Assembly: GCA_018971185.1 (NCBI GenBank)
Contig: JAGXBH010000006.1
Location: 18,667 to 82,666 of the forward strand
Length of the DNA: 64,000 nucleotides
Reading direction: 5' to 3'
Source of the DNA: Acidobacteriota bacterium
GTDB taxonomy: Bacteria > Actinomycetota > Acidimicrobiia > Acidimicrobiales > RAAP-2
Part shown: one piece after another, positions 23,712 to 35,156 of the stretch
How positions within the stretch are numbered: the stretch's first letter is position 1
Layout: each line of letters starts with the position of its first letter
Made by a program: the position numbers and the translations under genes
The notes under the pieces: model-generated
Told to the model about the DNA's origin: nothing
The model's database searches: none
The model's input: only the letters and a program-made list of their open reading frames with translations

Positions 23712-25427
23712 TCACATCTGCTCGGGGGCCTCGATGCCGAGGAGGGAGAGTCCCAGACGCAGGGTCCGCGCGGTGAGATCACAGAGAGCCAGGCGCTCGG
23801 TGCGGCTCGGCTCGGGGGCGCTCAGGACGGGACAGGCTTCGTAGAACGTCGTGAACCGCTGGGCGAGCTCGAAGAGGTATCCGCTCAGTCGGTGCGGGTG
23901 CAGGGTGGCCATGGCGGCGTCGACGGCCTCGGGGAAGGCGATCAGACCCCGCGCCAGGTCGCGCTCCGCGTCGGCACCGAGCGAGAACCTCGCGGCGCGA
24001 GGGTCCCACGCCGTCCCCAGGCGACGGAAGATCGAGCGCAACCGAGCGTGCGCGTACTGCAGATAGGGACCCGTGTCGCCCTCGAAGGCGATCATGCGCT
24101 CGAGGTCGAACACGTAGTCGCGCTGGCGGTCGTTGGACAGGTCGGCGTACTTGATCGCGGCGCGCGCGATCTGCGTGGCGAGTTGGTGTCGCTGCTCGGG
24201 GGAAAGGTCCTGAGAGCGCTGGACCAGCGCCGCCTCCGCGCGCTCGGTGGCCTCATCGAGCAGGTCGATCAGCTTGATGGTCTCCCCCGATCGGGTCTTG
24301 AACATCTTGCGGTCGGGACCGAGCACGTTGCCGAAGGCCACGTGCTCGCAGCGCAGCGCGGCGGGCAGCCACCCCGCGGCGCGCGCCACGGCGAAGACCA
24401 TCTCGAAGTGCTGACTCTGGGGGGCGCCCACCACGTAGAGCAACTCGTCGGCGTGGAGGTGGTCGACGCGATCGCGGATCGCCGCGAGGTCGGTCGCGGC
24501 GTAACCGAACCCCTCGTCGCTCTTCTTGACGATGAGCGGCAACGGCTCGCCCTCGCGATTGGTGAAGCCCTCGGGGAACACGCACAGCGCGCCCGCGCTC
24601 TCGACCAGGAGCCCCGCGGCGTCGAGGTCGGTGACGACGGCGTCGAGCATGTCGTTGTAGTACGACTCGCCCACGACGTCGTCGGGGGTGAGCGTCACGT
24701 CGAGCGCGCTGTACACCTCGGCGAAGTAGGCCACCGACTCGTCCACCAGGATCTGCCAGAGTCGACGGGTCTCGGGGTCGCCGCCCTGCAGGGACACCAC
24801 CCGCTGACGACTGCGCTCGCGGAAGTCCTCGTCGGACTCGAACTTCACCCGCGCGGCGCGGTAGAAGCCGTCGAGGTCGCCGATCGACAGCGCGGCCATC
24901 GCGGTCGCCTCGCCCAGGTCGACCAGGTGTTCGATGAGCATCCCGAAGGGCGTGCCCCAGTCGCCCACGTGGCTACGAGCCACGACCGAATAGCCACGGA
25001 AGCGGTAGATGCGCGCCAGGGCGTCGCCGATGACCGTCGAACGCAGGTGCCCGACGTGCATCTCCTTGGCGACGTTGGGCGCCGAATAGTCGATGACCGC
25101 CGTGCGGGGGGTGAGCGTCGCCACCCCGAGTCGCTCGTCATCCAACAGGGCGCGCAGGGTCTCGTCGAGGTACTCCGACGTGAGGGTCAGGTTGAGGAAG
25201 CCCGGGCCGGCCACCTCGACCTCGGCCACTCCCGAGAGGTCGAGCACGTCGAGGACACGCTGGGCCATCTCGCGCGGCGCCATCCCCTGGGACTTGGCGA
25301 GCGCCATGATCCCGTTGGCCTGATAGTCGCCTCGATCCGACGGCCGAAGGACGGGGTCGGCGCCCACCACCACGTGGTCGAAGGCGCTCTGCAGTCGGCT
25401 GAGGAGTACGTCGTAGGGGCAAGTCAT
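23712..25427 (-). CDS. argS: Arginyl-tRNA synthetase
   Basis: [23 protein letters not shown] (HIGH-like HVGH), [11 protein letters not shown]. Confidence 0.97.
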   Translation of the reverse strand: MTCPYDVLLSRLQSAFDHVVVGADPVLRPSDRGDYQANGIMALAKSQGMAPREMAQRVLDVLDLSGVAEVEVAGPGFLNLTLTSEYLDETLRALLDDERLGVATLTPRTAVIDYSAPNVAKEMHVGHLRSTVIGDALARIYRFRGYSVVARSHVGDWGTPFGMLIEHLVDLGEATAMAALSIGDLDGFYRAARVKFESDEDFRERSRQRVVSLQGGDPETRRLWQILVDESVAYFAEVYSALDVTLTPDDVVGESYYNDMLDAVVTDLDAAGLLVESAGALCVFPEGFTNREGEPLPLIVKKSDEGFGYAATDLAAIRDRVDHLHADELLYVVGAPQSQHFEMVFAVARAAGWLPAALRCEHVAFGNVLGPDRKMFKTRSGETIKLIDLLDEATERAEAALVQRSQDLSPEQRHQLATQIARAAIKYADLSNDRQRDYVFDLERMIAFEGDTGPYLQYAHARLRSIFRRLGTAWDPRAARFSLGADAERDLARGLIAFPEAVDAAMATLHPHRLSGYLFELAQRFTTFYEACPVLSAPEPSRTERLALCDLTARTLRLGLSLLGIEAPEQM

Positions 25428-25505
25428 CGTCGTATTCTCCCACTTGCCCCGCACGCGCGGGCGCCAGGCCCCCACGCGCGAGGCAAAAAGGGGCAGAATG
25501 GTGTC

Positions 25506-28187
25506 ATGACCCCTTCCCTCAACTCCTTCAACGCGCTCGACAGCCTGGACGTGAACGGACGCACCCTGCAGTACTACTCGTTGCGCGCCAGTGGCCTCAG
25601 CGCCTTCGCCATCGACCGTCTGCCCTATTCGATCAAGGTCCTACTCGAGAACCTGCTGCGTCACGAGGACGGCGTCAAGGTGACCGCGTCGGACATCGAG
25701 GCGCTGGCCCGGTGGAGCGAGACACCCACCCGCCACGGCGAGGCCGCCGGCGACGAGGCCAAGGAGATCGCTTTCACCCCCGAGAGGGTCCTGATGCAGG
25801 ACCTGACCGGCGTGCCCGCCGTGGTGGACCTGGCCTCGATGCGCGACGCGATCATCGCGCTCGGCGGCGACCCGGCCAAGATCAATCCCCTCGTCCCCGT
25901 GGAGTTGGTCATCGACCACTCGGTGATCCTGGAGCGCACGGGAACGCCCGAGAGCTACGACCAGAACGTGGCCATCGAGTACGGACGCAACATCGAGCGC
26001 TACACGTTCCTCAAGTGGGCCCAGAGCAGTTTCGACCAGTTCCGCGTCGTCCCCCCGGGGATGGGAATCTGCCATCAGGTCAACCTCGAACACCTCGCGC
26101 GAGTCGTCTTCGAGAACCAGGGAGTGGCGTACCTCGACACCGTGGTCGGTACCGATTCGCACACCACCATGGTCAATGGGCTGGGCGTGCTCGGCTGGGG
26201 CGTCGGGGGCATCGAGGCCGAGGCCGGGATGCTGGGCCAGCCGACCTCGATGTTGATCCCGCCCGTCGTCGGGTTGCGCCTCTCGGGCGCGACGCGCGAG
26301 GGTGTCACCGCGACCGACGTCGTTCTCACCATCACCGAGCTGCTGCGACGCCAGGGCGTGGTCGGCAAGTTCGTCGAGGCCTACGGACCGGGCGTATCGT
26401 CGCTCTCGCTCGAAACGCGCGCCACCATCGGCAATATGTCGCCCGAGTACGGCGCCACCTGCGCCATCTTCCCGATCGACCAGGTCACCCTGGACTACCT
26501 GGCCTTCACCGGTCGTCCCGCGGCCCAACTCGCTCTGGTGGAGTCGTACGCCAGGGCCCAGGGTCTCTGGCACAGTGCCGAGTCGCCCGAGCCCACGTAC
26601 TCCGAGTACGTGGAACTCGATCTGGCGAGCGTCGAACCCAGTCTGGCCGGGCCCAAGCGCCCCCAGGACCGCGTGTCACTCTCGGGGGCGCGCGGCGCCT
26701 TCCGCAACGCCCTCGGACGCGAACCCAAGGAGGTGCTGGGCGTGGAGGCCGCGGCGCACCTGCGTGACGGCGCCGTGACGGTGGCCGCGATCACGTCGTG
26801 CACCAACACGTCCAACCCTTCGGTGCTCGTGGCCGCGGGCCTCGTCGCCAAGGCCGCCGTCGAACGCGGTGTCACCGTCAAGCCGTGGGTGAAGACGTCG
26901 CTCGCGCCGGGCAGTCGCGTGGTGATGGACTACCTCGAGCGCGCCCAGCTGGTCGGGCCGCTGGACCAACTCGGTTTCTACCTTGCGGGATACGGCTGTA
27001 CGACGTGCATCGGCAACACCGGACCCCTCCTCGACGGCGTCTCCGACGCGGTCAACGAACACGATCTCTCCGTGGTGTCGGTGCTGTCGGGCAACCGCAA
27101 CTTCGAAGGGCGCATCCACCCCGACGTGAAGCAGAACTTCCTCGCCTCGCCGCCGCTGGTCGTGGCCTACGCGCTGGCCGGCACCATCGACATCGACCTC
27201 TCCAGCGAGCCCCTCGGCGTGGACCGCGACGGAGCGGCGGTGTTCCTCGCCGACCTGTGGCCGAGCGACGCCGAGGTCGCCGCGGCCGTTCGCGCCTCGA
27301 TCACGCCCGAGATGTTCGAAGAGCGCTACGCCAGCGCCTTCAGCGGCGACGAGAGATGGCAGGGCGTGCCGACCACCAACGCCGTCACGTACGCGTGGGA
27401 CGACCGTTCCACGTACGTGAAGCTACCCCCGTACTTCGAGGGCCTCACCATGGAGCCGGGTCTGGTGCGCGACATCGACAACGCTCGCGTGCTGGCGAAG
27501 TTGGGCGATTCGGTCACGACGGACCACATCTCCCCCGCCGGCAACATCCGCCCCAACGTCCCCGCGGGTCGTTACCTGACCGACGGGGGTGTGTCGCCCG
27601 CCGACTTCAACAGCTACGGGACTCGGCGCGGCAACCACGAGGTCATGGTGCGCGGCACCTTCGCCAACATCCGGCTTCGCAATCAGCTGGCGCCCGGCAC
27701 CGAGGGCGGTGTCACCCGCAAGTTACCCGAAGGCACCGAGATGTCCATCTTCGACGCCGCCATGGCCTACCAGGCCGAGGGGACGCCGTTGTTGATCATC
27801 GGGGGCAAGGAGTACGGCAGCGGCTCGAGTCGTGACTGGGCCGCCAAGGGCACCAAGCTCCTGGGCGTCAAGGCCGTCCTGGTCGAGAGCTTCGAGCGCA
27901 TCCACCGGTCCAATCTGGTGGGCATGGGCGTCCTACCACTGCAATTCCTGGCGGGCGAGTCCGCCGCGACGTACGGCCTCGAGGGCGACGAGAGCTACTC
28001 GGTGCGCGGCCTCGACGCGCTCAACCGCGGTGAGACCATCAGCCGAGTGACCGTCGATGTGGTGCGCCCCAACGCCGAGCGGCTCTCCTTCGAGGTGCGC
28101 CTGCGCATCGACACGCCCACCGAGGCCGAGTACTACCGGCACGGCGGCGTCCTCAACTTCGTGCTGCGACAGTTGGCCCAGGCCTAG
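25506..28187 (+). CDS. acnA: Aconitate hydratase
   Basis: [26 protein letters not shown]...; [25 protein letters not shown]; 893 aa. Confidence 0.97.
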   Translation: MTPSLNSFNALDSLDVNGRTLQYYSLRASGLSAFAIDRLPYSIKVLLENLLRHEDGVKVTASDIEALARWSETPTRHGEAAGDEAKEIAFTPERVLMQDLTGVPAVVDLASMRDAIIALGGDPAKINPLVPVELVIDHSVILERTGTPESYDQNVAIEYGRNIERYTFLKWAQSSFDQFRVVPPGMGICHQVNLEHLARVVFENQGVAYLDTVVGTDSHTTMVNGLGVLGWGVGGIEAEAGMLGQPTSMLIPPVVGLRLSGATREGVTATDVVLTITELLRRQGVVGKFVEAYGPGVSSLSLETRATIGNMSPEYGATCAIFPIDQVTLDYLAFTGRPAAQLALVESYARAQGLWHSAESPEPTYSEYVELDLASVEPSLAGPKRPQDRVSLSGARGAFRNALGREPKEVLGVEAAAHLRDGAVTVAAITSCTNTSNPSVLVAAGLVAKAAVERGVTVKPWVKTSLAPGSRVVMDYLERAQLVGPLDQLGFYLAGYGCTTCIGNTGPLLDGVSDAVNEHDLSVVSVLSGNRNFEGRIHPDVKQNFLASPPLVVAYALAGTIDIDLSSEPLGVDRDGAAVFLADLWPSDAEVAAAVRASITPEMFEERYASAFSGDERWQGVPTTNAVTYAWDDRSTYVKLPPYFEGLTMEPGLVRDIDNARVLAKLGDSVTTDHISPAGNIRPNVPAGRYLTDGGVSPADFNSYGTRRGNHEVMVRGTFANIRLRNQLAPGTEGGVTRKLPEGTEMSIFDAAMAYQAEGTPLLIIGGKEYGSGSSRDWAAKGTKLLGVKAVLVESFERIHRSNLVGMGVLPLQFLAGESAATYGLEGDESYSVRGLDALNRGETISRVTVDVVRPNAERLSFEVRLRIDTPTEAEYYRHGGVLNFVLRQLAQA

Positions 28188-29890
28188 TTCGACCGCATCA
28201 CGTGGGTGGCCGCGGCGTCCACGCTGTCGTAGTTCCTCAGACCCCGTAGCGCCTCGTCGGGCGCGCTCGCCAGCGAGCGTCGCAAGGCCTCGTTGGCGCG
28301 CGCGAAGGACAGTGTGATGTGCTCGTGGTCTAGGTCGCGGGCGATCTGTCCCAGGGTGGCCAGGGCGGTGAAGTCGACGTCGGAGATCGCCACCGCGTCC
28401 AGCACCACGTGTCGGGTCTTGGGGTGTTGGTGCATCAAGTCGTGCAACTCACGGCGAAAGACGCCGGCGTTGGCGAAGAACAGGTCCTCGTCGAAGAAGA
28501 TCGCCAGGACGTGGTCGACCCCCTCGACCGACTTCGCGTCGTAGGGCTCCCAACTCGTCGTACCGCGTCGACGCCCGAGCTCCACCATGCGTGGTCGCGC
28601 CGAGCGCCACATCTGGGCCAGGATGGCCAGGGCGACGGCGAGGGCGAGCCCCAGTTCGACGCCCAAGAAAATCACGCCGACCACGGCCACGAGAGCGAAG
28701 ACGAACTCCACCCGACTCGTGCGCCAGATGCTGCGCAGCCGCGACACCTTGACCAGGCGGCCCGCGATGAACAACAAGATGCCCGCCAACGAGGCCAGCG
28801 GGATCGTCCGCGCGTTCCCGGCGAGCGGTGAGAGGAGTAGGGCGCCGCCCCCCGCCACCATGGCCACGAGCTTGGTCCGTCCCCCGGCGAGCTGTGAGAC
28901 CGTGGTGCGCGCGGGCGAGGCGTCCACGGGGATCGTGCCGAGGAGTCCCGCCGCCACGTTGGCCACGCCGATACCCACGAAGTCGCGACTGAGGTCGTCG
29001 GCCACGCCGATCTCGTCCGCCGACGACCGGGCCGTCGCCGCACTCTGGCTCATGATCACCACCACGAGGGTCAGCGACGTCGTGACGATGACGCCCCAGT
29101 CGTGCAGCGAGAACCACGCCAGTCGCCAGTGCGGCCAACCGACGCTCACCGATCCCAGCACCTGCACTCCGTGATGCCCGAGGCCGAGGGCCGACGAGAG
29201 CACCGCGCCGGCGCACACCGCGGCGAGCGCCCACGGTAGTCGGGGGTTCACCACCTCGCCGACCACCATGATCCCCAGTGTCGCCACCGCGAGGCCGGTG
29301 GACCACCCGCTCACCTGGCCCCAGTGATGACCCAGCGAGGCGAGACGCTGCAGCAGCGAATCACCGCCCGACGCCACTCCCAACGCGTGGGGTAGCTGAT
29401 GGACCACGATGATGACGCCGATACCGGCCAGGAATCCCGTGACGATCGGCACCGACATGAAGTCCGCGAGCCAGCCGAGACGGAACAGTCCCACCACCAT
29501 CACCAAGATCCCCGTCACCACCGCCGTGGCCGCCACCACCGCGTAGTACTGAGGGGAATCGGGCAGCGCGATGCGTAGCAGGGCGACCGCGAAGAGCGGC
29601 GCGATGGTCGAGTCCGCGCCCACCGACACGATGGGGTTGGACCCGAAGAAGATGAAGGCGACGGTCGCCGCGATGAAGGCGATCATCGCGGCGAACGCGG
29701 GTACCCCCGCCAGCTGCGACGTGGCCAACTGCTCGGGGATGGCGATGGCCAGGAGCGTCACGCCCGCGAGGACCTGCCCCGGGGCGTTGTGGCGGGTGAC
29801 CCCCTTGAGGAGGTCGCTGATGGCGTGCGAGGCGATGCGCTCGCCAATCGGGATGCGTTCGTTGTGGTCGCTCGGCGACGGTCGCGCCAT
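28184..29890 (-). CDS. SulP-family anion permease with C-terminal STAS domain
   Basis: Multi-TM N-terminal half; [14 protein letters not shown]-terminal [24 protein letters not shown]. Confidence 0.93.
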   Translation of the reverse strand: MARPSPSDHNERIPIGERIASHAISDLLKGVTRHNAPGQVLAGVTLLAIAIPEQLATSQLAGVPAFAAMIAFIAATVAFIFFGSNPIVSVGADSTIAPLFAVALLRIALPDSPQYYAVVAATAVVTGILVMVVGLFRLGWLADFMSVPIVTGFLAGIGVIIVVHQLPHALGVASGGDSLLQRLASLGHHWGQVSGWSTGLAVATLGIMVVGEVVNPRLPWALAAVCAGAVLSSALGLGHHGVQVLGSVSVGWPHWRLAWFSLHDWGVIVTTSLTLVVVIMSQSAATARSSADEIGVADDLSRDFVGIGVANVAAGLLGTIPVDASPARTTVSQLAGGRTKLVAMVAGGGALLLSPLAGNARTIPLASLAGILLFIAGRLVKVSRLRSIWRTSRVEFVFALVAVVGVIFLGVELGLALAVALAILAQMWRSARPRMVELGRRRGTTSWEPYDAKSVEGVDHVLAIFFDEDLFFANAGVFRRELHDLMHQHPKTRHVVLDAVAISDVDFTALATLGQIARDLDHEHITLSFARANEALRRSLASAPDEALRGLRNYDSVDAAATHVMRSN

Positions 29891-29914
29891 GGGACCACCC
29901 TAAACCCGGTGCGA

Positions 29915-30652
29915 TCAGGCGGTGTTGACCACCCGGAAGGTCTCACCCAGTCGTTCGGGCCCCAAGCCGGCCGCGAGGGCGTTAGCGCTCGCCCAGTTGC
30001 GCATCGTTTCTTCGAGGTCGTCGCGATGACCCACCTGCGAGACGTGCGAGCGCAGGGCGGCGAGTTTGGTCGAGAAGCTGTCGGTGATGTCCACCACCAG
30101 GTTGGGGGAGTTCCCCCCCACCCAGACCGTCGCCACCGCGTGGGGGGCGTACCCCTCGGCCAGGAGTTCCGGAAAGGCGTGGGGGTTGCGGGCGTCGGGG
30201 TAGACCGCACGCAGTGTCGCCTCGCCCGCCGCCAGGTGATCGGGGTGCGACGCGTAGATGCGCTCGTAGTTCCGCTCAGGACTCTGGGTGATCACCAGGT
30301 CCGGTCGGTGCTCACGGATGACCCGAGCGATGGCCTTGCGCAGTTCGAGCGTGGGCTCGACCTGACCATCGGGCCAGCGCAGGAAGGTCAACTTCGTCAC
30401 GCCCACCACCGCCGCGGCCGCGGTCTGCTCGGACTCGCGAACCTCGGCGCGCTCCTGCTTGGTCAAGGTGGACTCGTCGCCCCCGGCGTCGCCCGAGGTG
30501 ACAAGACAGTACGCCACATCCACGCCCTGACTCGTGAGGACGGCCATCGTGCCGGCCATGCCGAAATCGATGTCGTCGGGGTGCGCCACCACTACGAGCG
30601 CACGCTGGATGAGCGGGTCGGGCTGGTGGACCTTCAGCACGGTGTCGCTCAC
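29915..30652 (-). CDS. PIG-L/LmbE-family deacetylase
   Basis: VVVAHPDDIDFGMAGTMA, SHPDHLAAGEAT; GTG start overlapping helicase stop. Confidence 0.92.
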   Translation of the reverse strand: MSDTVLKVHQPDPLIQRALVVVAHPDDIDFGMAGTMAVLTSQGVDVAYCLVTSGDAGGDESTLTKQERAEVRESEQTAAAAVVGVTKLTFLRWPDGQVEPTLELRKAIARVIREHRPDLVITQSPERNYERIYASHPDHLAAGEATLRAVYPDARNPHAFPELLAEGYAPHAVATVWVGGNSPNLVVDITDSFSTKLAALRSHVSQVGHRDDLEETMRNWASANALAAGLGPERLGETFRVVNTA

Positions 30653-31896
30653 GAGGCTGCGGACTCCTTGGTCGGGTCCCACGTCGCGAGGTCCTTCAGT
30701 CGAACGTCGTTCGAGAACACCTCCACGATGGGTCGCTTCATGGCGAGGCGTCGCATGATGACCTCGGCCTCGATCACCTGGTTCCACAGCAGCAGTGAGA
30801 CCACCACCCCCGTCGAGCCGGCCCGCGCGGTGCGACCGGATCGGTGCAGGTACGCCTTGTGGTCCTCGGGCGGGTCGAAGTGCATCACGCAGTCCACGCC
30901 GTCGATGTGCAGGCCGCGCGCCGCGACGTCGGTCGCGACGAGCACCGGAAGCTTGTCCGCACTGAAGTCGGCCAGGGCCTTCTCACGCTGGCTCTGTCGC
31001 AGGTCCCCGTGGATCGCCGCCGCGTCGACGCCCTCCTTGTGGAGTTGCTCGACCAGACGGTCCGCGCCGCGCTTGGTCCGACAGAAGATGATCGTCTTGT
31101 CGAAGGAGTTGCAGATGGCCGCCGCCACCTTGATGCGGTCCATCTGGTGCACGTTCAAGAAGTGGTGCACCATGAGCGAGACCGTCTGGGTGTCGCTCGC
31201 CACCTCGTGGAAGACCGGGTCCGTGAGGTAGCGCTTCACGAGCCGGTCGATCGCACCGTCGAGCGTCGCCGAGAACAGCAATGTCTGGTGCGGGTGCTGG
31301 GCGATGCGCCGCAGCACCCATTCGACCTGGGGCATGAAGCCCATGTCGGCCATGCGGTCGGCCTCGTCGAGCACCAGGACGTCGAGACCCTCGACGTTGA
31401 GCTCGCCGCGATCACCCAGGTCGATCAGTCGACCCGGGGTCGCGATGATCACGTCGCACCCCTTGCGCAGTGACTTCACCTGTCGTTCGATGTCGGCGCC
31501 GCCGTAGACGGCGTTCACGTGCAACCCGAGGGCGGCGCCCAGTGGCTCGAGCACCTCGTGCACCTGCACCGCGAGTTCGCGCGTGGGCAACAGGACCAGG
31601 CCCCGCGGTCGCGCCGCGGCACCCTCGCCCCTCTCGAGCCGCGCACTGGCCGCGACGCGCTGGAGCAGCGGCAGGCCGAAGCCGAGGGTCTTGCCCGAGC
31701 CGGTCTTGGCCTTGCCGCACACGTCGCGGCCGGCGAGGGCGTCGTGGATCGTCATGGCCTGGATGGGGAAGGCGGTGGTGATGCCCTGGGCGGACAGGAC
31801 GGCGACGAGTCCCTCGGCCACGCCCAATTCGGCGAACGTCTTCTTCGTGTCGTACGAGTCCTGGGACACGGCGGTCGGGACGGTTTCACTACTCAT
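30649..31896 (-). CDS. DEAD-box RNA helicase
   Basis: AKTGSGKTLGF, PTRELAVQ, VLDEADRMADMGF, SATL, HRSGRTARAGSTG. Confidence 0.96.
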   Translation of the reverse strand: MSSETVPTAVSQDSYDTKKTFAELGVAEGLVAVLSAQGITTAFPIQAMTIHDALAGRDVCGKAKTGSGKTLGFGLPLLQRVAASARLERGEGAAARPRGLVLLPTRELAVQVHEVLEPLGAALGLHVNAVYGGADIERQVKSLRKGCDVIIATPGRLIDLGDRGELNVEGLDVLVLDEADRMADMGFMPQVEWVLRRIAQHPHQTLLFSATLDGAIDRLVKRYLTDPVFHEVASDTQTVSLMVHHFLNVHQMDRIKVAAAICNSFDKTIIFCRTKRGADRLVEQLHKEGVDAAAIHGDLRQSQREKALADFSADKLPVLVATDVAARGLHIDGVDCVMHFDPPEDHKAYLHRSGRTARAGSTGVVVSLLLWNQVIEAEVIMRRLAMKRPIVEVFSNDVRLKDLATWDPTKESAAS

Positions 31897-32061
31897 GGGC
31901 CTACGGTCGTTTCTCGGTCGGACCCGGAACCGGCGTTCGTAAGGAGGGCCCAAGCTCACTTCACGAGCTTCTCCCCTATTCTAGGGGCGAGGTCGACCTC
32001 GGCCGACACAACACGGCCACGAACCCGATCGCCACCGGTCGGCCCCGACAGAAGGAGAACC

Positions 32062-32526
32062 ATGACTCGACTCGAAGTCGGCGCGACAGCCCCACCGTTC
32101 TCGTTGCCCAACCAAGACGGCGAGGTCGTCACCTCGAACTCACTCGCCGGCCAACGCTTCGTCCTCTACTTCTACCCCGCCGACGACACGCCCGGCTGCA
32201 CCGTCGAGGCCTGCGGCTTCAATGACGAGTTGGCGGGCCTGGGCGATCTCGGTGTGCGCGTCGTGGGAGTCTCGCCCGACGACGCGCCGTCGCATCGGGC
32301 GTTCCGCTCGAAGTTCGCTCTGGCCTTCGACCTCCTGAGCGACCCCTCGACCTCGACCATGGCCGCCTACGGCGCCTACGGCGAGAAGACGCTCTACGGC
32401 AAGAAGGTGGTGGGCGTGATCCGCTCGACCTTCGTGATCGGCCCCACCGGTCTCATCGAGCACGTCTGGTACGGCCCGCGGACCAAGGGCCACGCCCAGC
32501 GAGTGCGCGCGGCCATCGAGGCTTAG
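32062..32526 (+). CDS. Peroxiredoxin (BCP/AhpC-TSA family)
   Basis: YFYPADDTPGCTVEACGFND. Confidence 0.94.
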   Translation: MTRLEVGATAPPFSLPNQDGEVVTSNSLAGQRFVLYFYPADDTPGCTVEACGFNDELAGLGDLGVRVVGVSPDDAPSHRAFRSKFALAFDLLSDPSTSTMAAYGAYGEKTLYGKKVVGVIRSTFVIGPTGLIEHVWYGPRTKGHAQRVRAAIEA

Positions 32527-33158
32527 CCGCGCCCGCGGGCGTGCCGTGGCGGCTTCTTCATCGAGTGCCAGCGGTGCCACACGCCCGCCGCGAGGACCAG
32601 GACCACCAGCGCGATGATCGGGTACTCGGCGTCGTGGAAGTACTTCACGAAGTGCTGGTTCTTGCCCGCGTGGTATCCCAGTTCGGTGAGGAGCACCGCC
32701 CAGATCAACGATCCGAGGGTGGTCAGAGCCAGGAACCGGCCGCGCTTCATCTCGGCCAGTCCGGCGGGCAGCGAGATCACCGCGCGCACCACCGGTACCA
32801 GGCGACCCAGGAACACCGAGGGCGTACCGTACTTCTCGAACCAGACCTCCGCGGAGTCGAGGTCCTTGTGCGAGAGCAGTAGGTACTTCCCGTAGCGGTC
32901 GACGATAGCGCGCCCCGCGTAACGTCCGAGTTCGTAGGCAATCACCGCGCCGATCACCTCGCCGATCGTGCCGATGATGACGACGCTGGCGACGCTGAAC
33001 TGCGGATGCGTGGTGAAGGCCGTCGTGCAGAAGGCCCCGGCTAGCCCGAAGGCCACCTCCGAGGGGATGGGCAGGCACGCGGACGAGAGCACCGTGATGA
33101 GGAACAGGCCGAAGTAACCGTAGTGCGAGATGAAATGTTGCATCCGTACATTCTTCAC
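32523..33158 (-). CDS. DedA-family membrane protein
   Basis: GYFGLFLITVLSSACLPIPSEV; FLGRLVPVVRAVISLPAGLAEM. Confidence 0.92.
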   Translation of the reverse strand: MKNVRMQHFISHYGYFGLFLITVLSSACLPIPSEVAFGLAGAFCTTAFTTHPQFSVASVVIIGTIGEVIGAVIAYELGRYAGRAIVDRYGKYLLLSHKDLDSAEVWFEKYGTPSVFLGRLVPVVRAVISLPAGLAEMKRGRFLALTTLGSLIWAVLLTELGYHAGKNQHFVKYFHDAEYPIIALVVLVLAAGVWHRWHSMKKPPRHARGRG

Positions 33159-33195
33159 TGTTTTGGCCGGGGCCCTCGCCGGGCCAAGGAAATTC

Positions 33196-33981
33196 TTACT
33201 TTTGGTGCGAAGAGCACCAGTAGGTGGTCCGCCCGCCGATCACGGCGCTGCGCATCGGCGCCCCGTCGAGCGGGCAGAACCCGCCCGGGGTGCGCCCGGG
33301 CATGTGATCGCCCAGATGCGATCCACCTCGGCGCCCGAGTGCCTTCATCGTCCGCGTGAACGACGCGTACAGCGCGGCACGTTGATCGATGGACAATCGC
33401 GCGGTCGGCGTTCGCGGGTCGATGCCCGCGCGAAAGAGAATCTCGTCACCCAACAGATTGCCCACGCCGGCGACCACGGACTGATCGAGGAGGCGGGCCT
33501 TGATCGCCGGCCCCTCCCCCCTCGTGATGTCGACGACCGCGCGAAACTGCGTCTTGGTGAGCGCCAGGGCGTCGGGTCCGAGTGAGGAGAGGTCGGGGTC
33601 GATCTCCACGCGCGCGAGTCGGCGAGGGTCGTGCAGCACCAGCCGTCGACCGTCGGAGAGTTCGAGCCCGGCGCGGATCCACTGCGCCCGATAGGTGTGG
33701 GGACCGTAGAACAACCCGTCGATGCCCGTCGTCGAGTCGATGAGCAGGACGCCGGTCATGCCGAAACGCATGGCGAGACGCACCCCGTCGGTCTCGAGGT
33801 ACATCAACTTGCCCCGTCGACCGGTGCCGGTGATCGTGAGACCCCGCACGGTGCGACTCCATTGGGTCGTCGTCACGAGCTTCTTCGCGGCGTAGGCGTC
33901 GCTCCAGCCCTTGACGATGGTCGTGCCGACGACGCGCTCGGCGAGCCGACGATACGACTCCACTTCCAGCACTTCGGGCAC
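33196..33981 (-). CDS. Fpg/Nei-family DNA glycosylase with unusual zinc-finger ligands
   Basis: With GTG start at 33981 the protein begins (M)PEVLEVE; GRRGKLMYLE; DQSVVAGVGNLLGDEILFRAGIDP H2TH; C-terminal FCPLDG...YWCSSHQ. Confidence 0.9.
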   Translation of the reverse strand: MPEVLEVESYRRLAERVVGTTIVKGWSDAYAAKKLVTTTQWSRTVRGLTITGTGRRGKLMYLETDGVRLAMRFGMTGVLLIDSTTGIDGLFYGPHTYRAQWIRAGLELSDGRRLVLHDPRRLARVEIDPDLSSLGPDALALTKTQFRAVVDITRGEGPAIKARLLDQSVVAGVGNLLGDEILFRAGIDPRTPTARLSIDQRAALYASFTRTMKALGRRGGSHLGDHMPGRTPGGFCPLDGAPMRSAVIGGRTTYWCSSHQK

Positions 33982-34026
33982 CTCGGCACAATATCGGAAC
34001 CGAGAGCCACTCACTAAGGTTGTTGC

Positions 34027-35151
34027 ATGGCTCTCGAGAAACCCCAGTGGCGCGAACTCTTCAGTGAGGTCGTCACCTCAGGACTCTGCACCGGCTGCGC
34101 CGCCTGCGTGGTGGCCTGCCCCCACGACGTCTTGGACTACGACGCCAACGGTGGCGCCTACAAGCCCTTCCACCTCGACATCGACGGCGGCCGCGAGGAC
34201 TGCACGCACGGCGTCAAGGGTTGCACGATGTGCACGCGCGCCTGCCCGCGCTTTCGCAACTGGGAGTCGGAGATCGACCAGCACCGCTTCGCACGCGAGC
34301 GCACCGACGAGGAGGTCTTCGGCATCGGCGACGTCCTCCTGGCGCGCTCCACGGACCCCCGCATGGTCGAGAACGGGCAGGACGGCGGTTTCGTCTCCAC
34401 CCTCTTGATACACGCGCTGGAGAACGACCTCATCGACGCCGCGCTCGTCAGCGGCCTCGAGGGGGACGGCTCGACGTGGCGCGCCGAGCCGCGGGTGGTG
34501 CGCACCCGCGACGAGGTCCTCGATACCGCCAAGTCGCGCTACACCTACAGCGCCAACCTGCTCGCGTATCCGCGCGCCGTCGAGTTCGGCGCCGAGCGGA
34601 TCGCGCTCGTGGGCATGGGGTGCATGGCGTCGGCCCCGGGCGCGATGCAGACGCGCAAGGCCGGCAAGATCGCGCGTCGCCTGAGCCTCACCATCGGGCT
34701 GCTCTGCTCCAAGACCTTCGACGACTCGATCTTCGAGGAGCTCTTCGAGAAGGACTACGGGCTACGTCGGGCCGACATCGTCAAGATGAACATCAAGGGA
34801 GTGTTCCAGATCTGGACGCGCGACGGCGCCTACCACGAGGTCCCGCTCAAGGAGGCGCACGCCTTCACCCGCGAGGGCTGCACGACCTGTCCCGATTTCG
34901 CCGCCGAGCACGCGGACCTGTCGGCGGGAGGCATCGGCGCCTTCAACGACTGGACCCTGGTGATCGTGCGCACCGACAGCGGCCGCGAGATGATGCGCGC
35001 CCTCAAGGACGCCGGACTGATCGAGACGCGCCCCGGGGACGACGACCCGGGTGCGGTCGCCCTCTTGCACCGACTCGCCCAGGTCTCGCGCAAGCGCTGG
35101 CCCGAGTCCGCGGCGCCGGGGCCGCGTCGGATCCCCGTCCGCGGGTCGTAG
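34027..35151 (+). CDS. Coenzyme F420 hydrogenase/dehydrogenase beta-subunit-like (FrhB/FdhB family) ferredoxin-type protein
   Basis: CTGCAACVVACP and CTMCTRACP 4Fe-4S motifs; FGIGDVLLARSTDP; DLSAGGIGA. Confidence 0.87.
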   Translation: MALEKPQWRELFSEVVTSGLCTGCAACVVACPHDVLDYDANGGAYKPFHLDIDGGREDCTHGVKGCTMCTRACPRFRNWESEIDQHRFARERTDEEVFGIGDVLLARSTDPRMVENGQDGGFVSTLLIHALENDLIDAALVSGLEGDGSTWRAEPRVVRTRDEVLDTAKSRYTYSANLLAYPRAVEFGAERIALVGMGCMASAPGAMQTRKAGKIARRLSLTIGLLCSKTFDDSIFEELFEKDYGLRRADIVKMNIKGVFQIWTRDGAYHEVPLKEAHAFTREGCTTCPDFAAEHADLSAGGIGAFNDWTLVIVRTDSGREMMRALKDAGLIETRPGDDDPGAVALLHRLAQVSRKRWPESAAPGPRRIPVRGS

Positions 35152-35156
35152 TCGCG

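Noticed and set aside
22932-25505. Upstream extension of the 1751-aa ORF preceding acnA
   Set aside because: Antisense of btuF-like/argS; acnA itself starts at 25506 with a normal N-terminus
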